Below are positions 48,906 to 59,809 of a stretch of DNA of 64,000 bases, one piece after another. How positions within the stretch are numbered: the first letter of the stretch is position 1; every line of letters starts with the position of its first letter. The stretch spans positions 1,335,501 to 1,399,500 of the forward strand of contig OW203723.1 of assembly GCA_934045075.1 (NCBI GenBank), read 5' to 3'. This DNA comes from Yponomeuta sedellus. Taxonomy: Eukaryota > Arthropoda > Insecta > Lepidoptera > Yponomeutidae. The notes under the pieces were generated by a model. The model worked only from the letters and a program-made list of their open reading frames with translations. It was not told the origin of the DNA and made no database searches. The position numbers and the translations under genes were made by a program.

Positions 48906-49176
48906 TGTAGCACCAGCTGCCTGATAGATCTTAAACCACCACGAAGGTTAAGCAACACAGGGTGCGTTCAGTGCATGGATGCGTGACCGTCTATGACTGA
49001 CAAGTCAGATGCCTTAAAAGGCCTAAAAGGCCTTAGGGGGGCTTGAAAACTACTGACAGTAAGACCAGCCACTCGTCTTGCAAGCCTCTACCAATCGGGA
49101 CTTAGCCCCTCTGGTGGAGTATGGCCTTTACATACCTTCCTCACTGTAGAGGTCCGTGCCCCTTGGTGGTTACATA
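48906..49176 (+). mobile_element. 5S-derived SINE, subfamily B, full length
   Basis: The head TTGTAGCACCAGCTGCCTGA, CACCACGAAGGTTAAGCAAC and GTGCATGGATGCGTGACC retain the 5S 3' domain (GAAG/GTTAAGCAAC and GGATGGGTGACC). TGCCTTAAAAGGCCTAAAAG, GCCTT is an internal expansion. The tail overlaps the right arm of the inverted duplication. Confidence 0.75.
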
Positions 49177-49281
49177 ACTGATATAGAACATTTTGAGATA
49201 TCATAATCCTAAACTTTCTGCAATACCTTGTGTCTGACTGATTGTAGTACGTTTCTACAGTGTCATACAAAAATCGGTGGC
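49070..49281 (-). repeat. Right arm of the 210-bp inverted duplication
   Basis: ACTCGTCTTGCAAGCCTCTA to CATACAAAAATCGGTGG. Spacer between the arms is 518 bp. Confidence 0.8.
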
Positions 49282-49799
49282 AATTCTTTCCATTATGATA
49301 AAAATCGTGATTTCTGACTATTGTTTCAGTTTGTGATATAGACAATTTTAACACTGTGTCAACATTGAGTTACTTTATTATGCAGTCACTATTCTACACT
49401 GAGTTCGTGATTTGCCGCTCACGCACGTGTTTTATCTGATTTTATAATATAGTCTTATAAATAGTAAAAATACAGCCCACTCAACCACAAGTGTGTGCTA
49501 CAGTTTTGACCCAACAGACACAGATTTAATATTTACTTGGTAGATTTCTGCACCTCATGCTGAAACATTACTGGACAGAACATATTGGAGACCGTGAAGT
49601 ATAATTAAATTCTTCAGAGCCTGCCGTTAGATATAATGCGTAAACAAGGGAAATAGCTGCTGAGATATTTATAAGATAATTGTTTCCATTTTTAGTATTT
49701 TTGGCCTAATATTGTTTCTTTATTAATTAAATGGGGTAAAAACAATCTGCATCTTGGAAACTCCCTAAAGATTTTTTTATATAACATAACATAACATTT
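49282..49799. other. No recognised feature
   Basis: Unassigned, AT-rich. Confidence 0.35.
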
Positions 49800-49997
49800 A
49801 ACATAACATTTACATACAAGCACATACATTGCTTCTGGCCCCACGCTAGGATACCCTTTGTCGTGGTAACCAGAAACAACGACAATAGAAACATATAAAC
49901 ATCCAAGACCTGGGGTTTTTTTTTGTTCCCAGCCGGGATTCGACCCCGGGACCTCTTGCATGGTAGGTAGATGCGCTACCGCTACGCCACAGAGGTA
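49800..49997 (-). mobile_element. tRNA-Gly-type SINE
   Basis: The minus-strand head reads ACCTCTGTGGCGTAGCGGTA, GCGCATCTACCTACCATGCA and GGTCCCGGGGTCGAATCCCG. The tail has TTGTCGTTGTTTCTGGTTAC and GGGTATCCTAGCGTGGGGCC. Same family as 52437-52640. Confidence 0.75.
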
Positions 49998-50069
49998 TCG
50001 TATAATATATTTACTTACTATAGTTATATTATTCTATGTTCAATATGTAAAGCATAGTTAATATCCTAA

Positions 50070-50300
50070 CGTATGGCCTAAACTTTCTGCTATGCAGGAA
50101 GAGACCCGTGCCCCAGCACTGGAGATATACCAAGAGCTGATATCATCATCAGTGAATATTTACAGGAGTGCATGAAAGGAGTCTCTTCGAACGAAGTAGT
50201 CGCTAAGCCCGTACGTCTGGTGCACACTGGGCAACAAGCAGCGAGTGCCTTACGCTGATTGGCAAATCCTTTCACCACAATGCATGGCTTGCCATCGAAT
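50070..50300. repeat. 5S-SINE tail fragment and 19655-type repeat
   Basis: 50070-50145 (TATGGCCTAAACTTTCTGCT to CCAAGAGCTGATATC) is a plus-strand SINE tail. 50180-50300 (CGTACGTCTGGTGCACACTG, TTACGCTGATTGGCAAATCC) is the repeat of 19655-19790 inverted. Confidence 0.6.
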
Positions 50301-50415
50301 AGCTAAGAAGAAGATGATTGGAAATATTACGATTAATTTCATTACACACTAATCTTATTTTATACTAAGATGTATCATAGTGAAGTAAATATGGTAAATA
50401 AAACTTCTTGTTACG

Positions 50416-50778
50416 ATATCAACCCTAGTATGTCCCCACTGCTTGGGCACGGGTCTCTTCCTGCATCACAGGAAGGTTAGGCCGTGCTCCACCACGAGGG
50501 CCAAGTCCGGGTTGGTGGTGGGTTGTGTTGTAAAGCAATGGCGGGCCTTACTGTCAGACATTATCAAGCCACCCATAAGGCCTCTGACATGGCTTCCATT
50601 ACATGCCAGCGGGCACCAACGGCTTTACGTGCCTTGCGAAGCACGGAAGCGCTCGGAAAAATGCCACTAGAGGTAGACACGGGACGGTCACCCATACTGC
50701 ACCTGACCGCGCCTGTTGTTGCTTAACTCAAGTGATTGATTCCAATCACTCAGTTCCGCTAGGCCACGAGCGCTTCTG
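50416..50778 (-). mobile_element. 5S-derived SINE, full length
   Basis: GATATCAACCCTAGTATGTC to GGCCACGAGCGCTTCTGG. 5S segment GAGTTAAGCAACAACAGGCG on the minus strand. One deletion (ACGACTGC) near 50596. Confidence 0.8.
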
Positions 50779-50839
50779 GTTACATTTTTATGTTTTTCAA
50801 ACTTAGGGCCATTTGTTTCTAAGTAATGCTGAAAATGCT

Positions 50840-51605
50840 CCTTAAAAACCGCCCGTGTGCGTGTCAGGCCACGTGCAGTGTAGGGTTTCGTAAAAGGATC
50901 GTTTTCTACCTGCTTTTCAGAACTAACATCAAAGAACTTTTCACTGGAATTTGTACGAAGCTTTCCTTTTGTAAGTTGGTTGCTTGTTACATCGTCAACT
51001 TGTTAAGCCCACTTAGCCTTAATTGATTTTCTGTTAAGTTCATTATACGCGCCTTGAATTTTTGCACGTTTCTGGAATGAACTGTTTAGCCGGGAGAGAA
51101 AATGTATATTTATGCCAAATTTCAGCTTCCTAGTACTTGTCATCTCTATGGTAAGCCCTCGTGGCCTAGTGGAACCGAGTGACTGGAATTATTCACTTGC
51201 GTTAAGCCACAACAGCCGTGGTCTGGTGCTGGATGGGTGACCATCCCGTAACTACCGCTAGTGGCATTGTTTCCGGGCGCTTCCGTGCTTCGCAAGGCAC
51301 GCTAAGCCGTTGGTGCCGGCTGTCATGTAATGGCAGTCGTTAAGCCATGTCAGAGGCCTTATGGCCGGCTTGATAACATCTGACAGTAAGGCCCGCCACT
51401 GTCTTACCATCCTTCATCAAACGGCCCCTGTGGTGGAGTACGGCCTGACTTTCCTGCGATGCAGGAAGGGACCCGTGCCCCAGCAGTGGGGATGTACAAA
51501 GGGTTGATATATGCTAAGCCTCAGATAGACAGAGAGACGGACTGACGGACCGACATCGACAGGAGGAAACAATAAGAGTCCCTTTTTAACTACGGAACCC
51601 TAAAT
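50840..51605 (+). mobile_element. Lepidopteran dispersed repeat, third copy, split by a SINE
   Basis: The left part is diverged (AAAACCGCCCGTGTGCGTGT, GTAGGGTTTCGTAAAAGG). The right part resumes at 51513 with CAGATAGACAGAGAGACGGA, CTGACGGACCGACATCG and ends ACTACGGAACCCTAAATA. The 5S-SINE at 51157 lies between. Confidence 0.6.
51157..51512 (+). mobile_element. 5S-derived SINE inserted in a dispersed repeat
   Basis: CCCTCGTGGCCTAGTGGAAC, GCGTTAAGCCACAACAGCCG, GATGGGTGACCATCCCGTAA to AAAGGGTTGATATATG. GATGGGTGACC is a clear 5S match. GTAAGCC/GCTAAGCC flank it and may be the target duplication. Confidence 0.8.
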
Positions 51606-51790
51606 ACTGTGAACAGTCACTTTGCAGAACCGTTGTGAGTTTGAGTATCTTTATCAGACATAATATTTACGTTGGCAGCTGACTGACGTTAACTATTCCC
51701 CTGCTAGAGGTCTGAATTATTCCCGTAAGCTTAGTATCGTACCCTCGTCAAGGACTCATGACGTGACAATAATAAATCTCAATAACAAGC

Positions 51791-52047
51791 TAATCTTCTT
51801 CTTCAGGCTGTATTAGTCCACTGCTGGACATAGCCTTCCCCTAATGAGCGCCATAGCGCAAGGTTGTGCCATCATCATGCCCATAATCCCCACGCTGGGC
51901 ATGCGGGTTGGGGATCGCAGTTTGCTGGAATCATACTGCAGGGGGCGCTGCTGCCCACCCCCCGGTTTGTGTCCCTTAGTCGCCTTTTACGACACCCGCG
52001 GGAAGAATATGGGTTGGTGCTATTCTCTAGGCCGACACCACACAGCA
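51791..52047 (+). repeat. R-repeat copy 4
   Basis: ATCTTCTTCTTCAGGCTGTA to GGCCGACACCACACAGC. Lacks the TTGGGGGGTA segment of copy 3. The shared frame is still open (51864-52058). Confidence 0.7.
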
Positions 52048-52234
52048 AAATAAGCTAATATTATAATCTAAAGCCTAGAAACTAACGGTATTGTGTACAA
52101 AAACACGATAACTCTTAATTATTTATTTATTCAATTATTTATGTATGTGGTTTAAGTAAGTTTATATAAATTTCGTTGAATTCTAATTTCACTATTTCTG
52201 TATTGCACCGACTACCCGTCTCTAATTTCTTTCA

Positions 52235-52372
52235 TGTCTCCGTCTATGGTTGCCTGGAAGAAATTGCTTTTAGTAATAAGGCCGCCATTTGTACTATGTT
52301 TTTATCTAGGTTCTGTTACTGTAATTTCTGTGTACAATAAAGAATATTCTATCTATCTATCTATCTATCTAA
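52235..52372 (+). repeat. LINE 3' UTR with (CTAT)5 tail
   Basis: TGGTTGCCTGGAAGAAATTG, TAATAAGGCCGCCATTTGTA, GTACAATAAAGAATATTCTA then CTATCTATCTATCTATCTAT. Confidence 0.8.
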
Positions 52373-52436
52373 CTCGTAACACATCACCAATGCTTCTAGG
52401 TTTATAGTCTGAAGAGATAAACTGACACTTATTGAC

Positions 52437-52640
52437 GACCTCTGTGGTGCAGCGGTAGCGCATTTGCCTACCATGCGGGAAGTCCCGGGTTCGATCCCCG
52501 GGTGGAGACAAAAATAAGCCCCAGTTCTCGGTTGTTTACATGTTTGTGATGCCGCTGTTTCTGGTACCCACGACACAGGGTTTCCTAGTGTGGGGCCGGA
52601 AGCAATTTATGTGACAATATGTAAATGTTATGTTATTCCG
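52437..52640 (+). mobile_element. tRNA-Gly-type SINE, complete
   Basis: The head at 52437-52508 resembles tRNA-Gly: GTGGTGCAGCGGTAGCGCAT, CTACCAT anticodon loop (T33 present, anticodon ACC) and GGGTTCGATCCCCGGG. The acceptor stem does not pair well. The tail ends TATGTAAATGTTATGTTATT. Confidence 0.75.
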
Positions 52641-53134
52641 AAGATGTCGTGAGCTGTGTCTGTGCCATCATGCCTAGTGGCATTGACGACGGGAAAGCAG
52701 TAGGCGCTGCGGCGCAAGCCAGTGGGAATCCCAGTGTCGGCACCCGCCCCACCTATCTCGGCGCGGGCGCGCCGCGCGCTTGCCCGTAGTGTGAGACAAG
52801 CAACCGACGACGCGAGCTCCGTCTCTGCTCACCATGATTAAGCTCTGCGAATCGGAGCGAAACCTGGTCGGAATTTTCCGATATAACAACACCCGTAAGT
52901 AAATCCGGACTAAAAGTTTACAATTATGTTATTCCCTTACAAAATAAAGTCATTTTTGCTTGCCGGGATTCGTACCCACTACCCGACGCTCCACCGCTCC
53001 GCTAACAGCGCTCTAGGCATTTTAACAGGCAATTAGTATTTTTAAGTAACAAAAGGCGCCCAGCCAGAAGCTCAAAAGCGCCTCATCACGATCGCAGCTA
53101 CTGAGTCCTGACACTCGGTAAACAGGGCCGCAGC
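52641..53134. other. No recognised feature
   Basis: GC-rich patch at 52690-52870 (GGCGCGGGCGCGCCGCGCGC) with a minus frame 52674-52892 of no known motif. TTGCCGGGATTCGTACCCAC near 52960 is a decayed tRNA-like B-box. Confidence 0.4.
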
Positions 53135-53142
53135 GTAATCAA

Positions 53143-53810
53143 CAGTGTTGCCTAATCAGTATCTACAAAATATGCTAGATCGATGTCGAAAATATGCCAA
53201 AAATATGCCAACTTTCTATTAAATATGCTAAAGTAAAAGGCCAACGTATGACTTAAAATGTTTATTCATTTAAATGTTTCATAATCGAATTCTTACCTAA
53301 TAATATGCGGAATAATATGATATCAGTCAAACAAAATATCAATACCCTCGTCATCATCAGTAACATCAACATTTGCAGCTGATGTTAAAGGTTGAGATCT
53401 GTCGTAAGTTTCTTTGCTACCAATACAGCGCAGAACGCTGTCTGACACTTCGTACGACAAAACGAATGAGTCCACAACGTACTTTCCATAACATAGACAA
53501 TAAAAACAAAACAAACTGCTTTGATTGTCTATGACGCGGCACTAGGGAATCCCACTTAGAATAATATTCGCCCTAAAAGTGTCGCCGAATGAAAATATTA
53601 GTGATGGGCCGTAGAGTTACGCTCGGAAACATGTTATCGGTCACGTTATTGCGTAGGATAAAAAATGCTTAGAAATTATGCTATATGCTAAAACCCAAAT
53701 AAATATGCTAAACATGAAGAAAATATGCCAAACTTTTTAAAGTTTTTTTTTTTTAAGTTTTTAAAAAATATGCTAAATTTAGCATAAAATATGCCAAATT
53801 GGCAACACTG
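53143..53810. mobile_element. hAT-type element, 668 bp, perfect 8-bp target duplication
   Basis: GTAATCAA is duplicated exactly at 53135-53142 and 53811-53818. The TIR is CAGTGTTGCC ... GGCAACACTG (10 of 10), a common hAT form. Subterminal arrays of AAATATGCCAAA or AAATATGCTAAA occur about four times in the first 95 bp and six times in the last 150 bp, as transposase-binding arrays do in hAT elements. A 63-codon minus frame remains inside. Confidence 0.85.
53323..53514 (-). pseudogene. Short ORF inside the hAT element
   Basis: 63 residues: YGKYVVDSFVLSYEVSDSVL, then RCIGSKETYDRSQP and an acidic end VTDDDEGIDILFD. The VSDSVLRC segment is faintly like the start of a BED or CGGBP1-like zinc finger, but the expected second cysteine and the histidines are missing. 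It is probably a remnant of the parent protein (first and last parts joined by internal deletion). Function not assigned. Confidence 0.35.
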
Positions 53811-53867
53811 GTAATCAATGTGTATGGCGTAAACCCACAAGCGATGCAGTAGGTTCACTGTAGATCA

Positions 53868-54010
53868 TCATCAACCCATTATGTCCCCACCGAGGGGCAC
53901 GGGGTCTCTTCGCTGAAGAAGGTATAGGCTATACTATACTCAACCACGGGGGCCAAGTCTGGGTTGGTGAAGGATGGCAAGACCGGTCGACCGGATGGCC
54001 GGTCTTACTG
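53868..54010 (-). mobile_element. 5S-SINE subfamily B tail fragment
   Basis: CATCATCAACCCATTATGTC to GGATGGCCGGTCTTACTGCC. ATACTATACT is a small expansion. Confidence 0.65.
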
Positions 54011-54371
54011 CCAGAACTTTTGAAGTTCTTTTGTTTATTTTCTTATTAAAAATCTTGTAGGGTTCCCCATATTTATATTTGCTTATTTCATTTTTATTTT
54101 TAATTATTTGATACTTTTAATAATATCAAAATAAACTAAACACTTTCCATTCAGTCAACCATTAGTAAATTTCGACGGTGGCATTTCGTCCCAGTCTCAA
54201 TAAAAGGCGAGACGACCAGCAACACATTTTAAAAGGGGCAAGTCGCCTGCATTCCATACTTGAAAAAGGACGAGATGTCACCTTACTAGATCATAAAGCG
54301 TCGATCTGTATTTTCAAAAGGTCTAAAAGGTCCTTAGAAGTTGGGTTCTGGATATTAAAAAACCTTTTAAA

Positions 54372-54572
54372 AACCTATTTAGAGGCTAAAAATCCCACCC
54401 ATGCCGGGACTCGAACCTGCGACCTATAACTAACAATGCCAACGCTCTCCCAACTGACTAATGGGCAAGTACCGGCATCAGCGAAATTTCGAACCTCTAT
54501 ACAGTATTCTCTGTGTTATTTTACCCTCTAAAATTTTCGTTAGCACGGGTTAGTGCAACAAAAATAATATAA
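54372..54572 (-). mobile_element. SINE-1 foldback, truncated
   Basis: Antisense M3-M2-M1 (AAAAACCTATTTAGAGGCTA to CAGTATTCTCTGTGTTA) is joined to sense M3-M4 (TACCCTCTAAAATTTTCGTT, AGCACGGGTTAGTGCAACAA). M2 is much decayed. No clear target duplication. Confidence 0.65.
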
Positions 54573-55864
54573 TTGAATAACCTAGCAAGGGGACAGCCCG
54601 ACTAGATGAAGTAAGCGACTGTACTGTGAGACGTTGTGCCCGAAGTCGAGTCAATATTTACGTGAGCGGCGATCGTTCATCATAGCAGCAGTAATCAAAG
54701 CGGCGTGTCCCGCTACGCCCGATGTGACGTGCCTTTATACCTAACAAAGAAAAAGAATGACTATGTGTGTATACGCCACACGTGTTAGTTAGTTAGACCT
54801 GAGATTTCCGCACTTAGCCTCATAGTTGGGCCATTGTACGTAGCAAGCGCTGAGGTACGCTAACACCCAGACACTAGGGTTTCCTTACGATGTTTTCCTT
54901 CACGGTCAGCGAGTAGTGTTGCTACTGTAATTTCACAAATGTTCATAACTTGGAACGCCACACGTGTGAGGTCAATATAAATCAACACAGGGGAGTTAAT
55001 CACAATGAATTTTGGGTGATTTAAGACCTGTATGAAAATGATCGTGCAGTAATAATAGCTATCGAATACGCTACGTTATTCTACGCTACGAATACGTTTG
55101 TTTTTTTAAACGGCACTTTCCAAAAATATCTCGACACGAACTCGAATCTATGAGAACCATTAGCCAGAGCGGCGCAAGCGTGCCGCGGGTCCGCGATTGA
55201 TTGTTTCGATAGAAGAGGAGCCGCTGCTAATTGCTTGCGTATTTTTCGAAACAACATTTCTTGACTTGGGACTTGTTTTCTTACTTGAGGTCGCTGTCAA
55301 GGAACTATGATGAGGAGGACATCGTCTCGCGTGTTAAAGTCATTCCAAGATAACCCACTAACCAAAGACGGGTAAGCCACGATACCCCGTCACTACGTAG
55401 TGCATACCAAATATTTAGTTCGAGTCAAGAGATATTTTGTAGTAGTAATTTACCTGGTTTAAGTCTACATTGCAGCGTTGTACACCCGAGATGATTTAAA
55501 TTCTGGAGACGGCGCTCACTCTTCAACGTCGCCGCCAAGGACAGTGGAGGAAACCGGAACAAATTGACTCAGTGCTGGTGCAAGGCATGAGCGGTACCGG
55601 TTCTGACATTGAAATGAGTAGCTACTCTTTTCATCTCGCTCCTCTACCAGCCTGATTCGGTACCCGAAAATGATGCTAAGGGAATCCTATTGATATCTAC
55701 CCTTTGTAAATCGCCACTGGCCTTCTTTCAGAGATAGAGTTTGGGCTTCATTAACGCGTGAGACCACCGCGAATCCAATGCAAATCAAGCGCCAAGTTAT
55801 GACAACATCTTATACAGTCATGTTTCCTAACGATATTTCCCTTTAGCGAGTAGTACCGCTATTA
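54573..55864. other. No recognised gene
   Basis: TTTCCTTACGATGTTTTCCT at 54890 and TTCCTAACGATATTTCCCTT at 55825 are SINE-body fragments. The rest, including a moderate-GC stretch at 54590-54720, is unassigned. Confidence 0.4.
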
Positions 55865-55985
55865 TTCCCAAACCCGCATGCCCAGCATGGCGATTATGGG
55901 CATTACCCCCCAATGATGGCACAACGTGGCGCTCTTTAGGGGACGGCTATGTCCAGCAGTGGACTAGTATAGCCTGACGACGACG
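55865..55985 (-). repeat. R-repeat 3' part
   Basis: CCCAAACCCGCATGCCCAGC, GGGCATTACCCCCCAATGAT and GGACTAGTATAGCCTGACGA, with (ACG)n after it. Confidence 0.6.
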
Positions 55986-56244
55986 ACGACCGCTTCACAA
56001 GTGCACGTAACTTAGAAAACAAATTCATTGGTAGGTACATGCCGCGACACAAACTCCTAAATCAGAGACAGGCGTTTTATCGCTAGAGCGTAAACTGTTA
56101 AGGGTTGTTAAGAGACAACAATTTTCTAACAAATACAATAAAAATGTGAAAAACACATATACCAGCAATAGGGACATCCTAGGCAGTCATACGTCGAACA
56201 AATATATTAATTCGAGATGGGGATATATTAATTCGTTCGTTAGC

Positions 56245-56535
56245 GTTATCAACCCTTGTATGTCCCCACTGCTTGGGACGCATTTCAGGAAGGTTAAGCC
56301 ATACTCTACCACGGGGGCCAAGTGCGGGGTGGAGGATTGTAAGACAGTGGCGGGCCTTACTGTCAGAAGTTATCAAGCCGCCCATAAGGCCTCTGACATG
56401 GCTTAACGACTGCCATTATATGACAGCCGGCACCAGCGGCTTAACGTGCCTTGCGAGGGAAAAATGCCACTAGCGGTAGTCACGGGACGCTCACCCAACC
56501 TGTACCTGACTGCGCCTGTTGTTGCGAGCGCTTCA
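56245..56535 (-). mobile_element. 5S-derived SINE with several deletions
   Basis: GTTATCAACCCTTGTATGTC to TTGTTGCGAGCGCTTC. The GTTAAGCAAC box and flanks are deleted (CCTGTTGTTGCGAGCGC). Confidence 0.7.
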
Positions 56536-56821
56536 TATGGAATATATTAAATATTTAAGGGTATATCGGGAGGTAATTTCCCTTTTCCAAGCATGTATTA
56601 TTATTATGATATCGTTACAAATATTTTTTCGACACAACTTCTCAGTCGAACTTTTTTTCGCATAATTCTCCAGAAATGTCTCTAGTACCGTACAGAACAT
56701 TTGTTTACAAATAACCTTACAGTTTTCAAGTTTTCTCTTTAAAAGTACTTTGGAAACTCAACGCGTATTGATTTGAGATCTAAACAAGTGGAGCGCTGAC
56801 CTTACGATCGCTGACCATAAT
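56536..56821. other. No recognised feature
   Basis: Unassigned. Confidence 0.3.
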
Positions 56822-57059
56822 CCTCAGAACGAAAGAGGTCTAAGTCAAAAAATAGTTTAAATACTCAAAAAATTCTCAAAAAATTGAGTACCTAACAATC
56901 ATAGAGAGACATAATATGCTCTATCCGATGAATAGTAAAACAAAGGCACTTATTGTAAAAAAAGAGCATAGCGAATCTTCCGTCCACGGCATACCTTTTT
57001 ATGACTATGATTGTAACTCAATTTCATTATTTTTGACTTAGGCCTCTTTCGTTCTGAGG
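56822..57059. mobile_element. MITE with about 32-bp TIRs
   Basis: CCTCAGAACGAAAGAGGTCT, AAGTCAAAAAATA at 56822-56854 is inverted at 57027-57059 with one substitution. 238 bp total. No other copy in the window. Confidence 0.7.
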
Positions 57060-58740
57060 GTGCGTTATATGATTCATGCTTGATAGAAGAACATTTAAAG
57101 GTAGGGGCCCATTGCGTGGTTCAGTATCTTTCGAGTTGGGTGTTAGTTTTTTATTACCTTGTATTATTTACTGCTGCAAATCGCTCTTCTTTCATACTCT
57201 AATTCCCATCTTGGAAGACCAATAGAAAATTCGCGACCGGTGTCCCTGACCGAACAGCCGGGGGCTTGACCCTCTCGTCTCACATGGCAACCGCGCTACA
57301 CTACTAGTCACATGGAATAATGTGGAATCTAGTATACAAGGTGTACTTTACTAACGACGTAGCGTTTGATTTCTAATCTTTGTCCCTGCATTCTATTGGA
57401 TGTAAACATACAATATATTTCTTCAGAAATGCGAAAGAAAAATTGAACTTACTTTCAAGTTGTTTAAATCAATGAAACATTAATCTTTGTTTTTATCATG
57501 CTTTACAAACGTGCATCGTCTATGGTTTGTCATGTGTCAGCTGTCAAATTTAGTCCAATAAAAACCTTCAAGCAAAGCGCATCAATTTTTGCTTCTCGTC
57601 TTAAATGCACCAAAAATTCAATTTCGTATTTGTTCACAAGCTATATACGTTAAGTGTCATGTGAATCCGTTCAGCTGTTATTGCGTGATTGAGTAACAAA
57701 CATTTAAACATCTTCAGAAAATTTCTAGATATGAGAAGGATAGGCTAGGGCACATGTTTACTTTCGGAGAGAGTAGGGGTTTAATAACCACGCGTGCCTA
57801 CCGAGAATTTGTGAATTGACCAATGATGATGCAAAAAAAATTACGGCGTTTTTCAGAGTTACTATCCCCAACTGGGTACCTATTTCAAACTTTAATAATT
57901 TATTAAGCGCTTTGAAGGCTTTTATTAATAAGACAAACCACTGTTGCATAAATATCAAGAAACTTAAATTCATCAGGCTTAAACTCGTATGTCCAAGTGT
58001 ACCTGCATCAATTTGGTATCATTCAAAGCTTATTTATTTCATAATAATTAGAGACGGTTGCGGTGTTGTCTTCGCTGTTCCGTCGCTAATGACTTCAACC
58101 AGATGCTTCAAAACTATCCGTAGACGCTCAGCGCCTGCGACGCGGCGCCGTCATTAGTGGGAGAAAAAACACGAAAACCCTCGTTAAGACAATAAACTGG
58201 AAAGTAATTAAACATCTCTGAGTATTTCCGAGTCCCAGGCCTTTTAGAGAAGATTTAGCGGCCACAGCAGTTTCACACTGCGTCGTGGTTAAGACTGAAG
58301 GGGTCCTTCTTAGCCTTCAACCATAAGGACGGCTAACGAAGGGGCAACTCGCCCTGAGACTAAGCACTGGCCCAACCAAAAAGATTTTAGAAGCTCTGGT
58401 AGTCAACTGGCCAGGGTTTAAGAAAAATAGGCCAGTTGATCCCGTCAAAAAAGAAATACCATCGCCATGAAACTAGGTAGTGACGTGAACAACTCGATTT
58501 AAAGGTAACTAGTGGTCGAATTAATATTTAACATAAGCGTCCCAGTTAACTACTTCATACAGGCTCAGCTACTCGCCTGACATGAAGTATGGCCGCGGCT
58601 AAATCGACTCGATTTCAAAAATTCTAGTGGTGACCGCTCCCGTACGACGTGAAAGAGCAGCCAGTTGGTACCCGCAGCACTTGCCTGTTAAAGGAAACAA
58701 TATAAGCGTCCCATGAAACGCGGTTAAAAATGTGTGTGTG
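57060..58740. other. 1.7 kb without recognised gene
   Basis: Best frame 57816-58157 (113 codons) has no motif and a terminal basic run (TIRRRSAPATRRRH); judged chance. ATAAGCGTCCCA occurs at 58535 and 58702. 58230-58480 is moderate-GC and unidentified (GTGGTTAAGACTGAAGGGGT). Confidence 0.4.
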
Positions 58741-58990
58741 TTTTTTTTATATTCATGGACATATTACACAGATCTCGTTAGCCCTATACTAAGTACAACT
58801 AAATGACTTGTGTCATAGATGCTAACTCGACGGTAAATTTAATACAATAAATACATAGATAACATCCAAGACCCGAGACAAACTATAAAAGTTCGTTCCC
58901 TAGTTCCTCTCGTGACCCGACCGGGGATCGAACCCGAGACCTTTGGTTTTACAGTCAGCGTGCTAAACCGCTGCGCCACCGAGGCCGTCA
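58741..58990 (-). mobile_element. SINE-2, full copy
   Basis: TTCATGGACATATTACACAG to GCGCCACCGAGGCCGTCA. The minus-strand head has GCGCAGCGGTTTAGCACGCT and GGGTTCGATCCCCGGTCGGG. Close to 7019-7254. Confidence 0.75.
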
Positions 58991-59152
58991 GTGTTAAGTA
59001 CACTTTGTGCCACAAGGGCTACTATAACATAAAGGATTGTTTAGTTGGCAATGAGGTCTGAAATTAAAGCCTTGCATGACTTCTAGGTTTTAAAATAATT
59101 ATGTAAAGTTTGGAGCTTTTTTGTCCAATTTTTTTCTCTAAAATGATCCATA

Positions 59153-59678
59153 CCCTATTTATTGAAGCTTGAGACAAAAGGTAAACACAGAAATAGTGAT
59201 TCTCAAAATCTTTAATGAGCAGTGTTATAATACGTTCAAATTCTGTGAAGCGCTGACTTTTTGGGTTAGTTATAGTGCCACAATTCTATCAAAAAGTTAT
59301 GTACCAAAATAAAATTTACATAAAATGCATATTTACCAAAATATGAAAACTAAATTTGATACCTATTTATTTTTTTCAAACATATTATATATTTTCTAAG
59401 GTTAACACGAGCAGTAGACATAATTAAAACTGTTTTTATACGTATTTATGCTCGTTTATTACGAGTCATTCGGGACCACTGTGGAAAATTGTAAAAAATG
59501 TAATAAACGAGCATAAATCCGTATAAAAACAGTTTTAATTATATTATATATTTTTACGATACTTTTAACAATCAATGTCGATTTTTTTATTTTTTTTCTG
59601 ATTAATAACAAACTTGGCATAGTAAATTACCCTTTCTATTGTTTGTTTACCTTTTGTCTCAAGCTTCAATAAATAGGG
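59153..59678. mobile_element. MITE-4 (Tc1/mariner-like), 526 bp, TA target duplication
   Basis: TIR CCCTATTTATTGAAGCTTGA, GACAAAAGGTAAACA at both ends (35 bp, inverted). TA at 59151-59152 and 59679-59680. Empty site visible in LINE copies 1 and 2. It contains a separate 43-bp-arm hairpin. No coding capacity. Confidence 0.85.
59420..59542. repeat. Hairpin with 43-bp arms (42 of 43)
   Basis: ATAATTAAAACTGTTTTTAT, ACGTATTTATGCTCGTTTAT (59420-59462) is inverted at 59500-59542 with one mismatch. The loop is 37 nt. It may be a further nested MITE or the core of MITE-4. Confidence 0.85.
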
Positions 59679-59809
59679 TATAGATTTTGAAATGGACGCC
59701 TGGTTTGAATTGTAACGTTCATAAAGCCGCAGTTTCTGCGCTACTACTTTGAATAAAAATATTTTATTTTATTTCAAATAAAGACAACATTTTATTACAC
59801 TGCCATCTT

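Larger units (their letters stand above)
59010..59765 (+). pseudogene. CR1/jockey-type LINE 3' end, copy 3, split by a MITE
   Basis: The plus strand encodes YTLCHKGYYNIKDCLVGNEV then a stop, the same C-terminus as copies 1 and 2. The 3' UTR (CTCTAAAATGATC) is interrupted at 59151 and resumes at 59681 (GATTTTGAAATGGACGCC), ending TACTTTGAATAAAAATATTT. Copy 1 shows the joined sequence (ATGATCTAGATTTTG, read on the minus strand). Confidence 0.7.

Noticed and set aside
52437..52508. Functional tRNA-Gly gene
   Set aside because: The acceptor stem does not pair, there is no pol III terminator after position 73, and the sequence continues into a SINE tail shared with 49800-49997.
57816..58157. 113-codon host gene
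   Set aside because: No motif, no promoter context, uneven composition and a T-rich start; length is within chance for AT-rich DNA.
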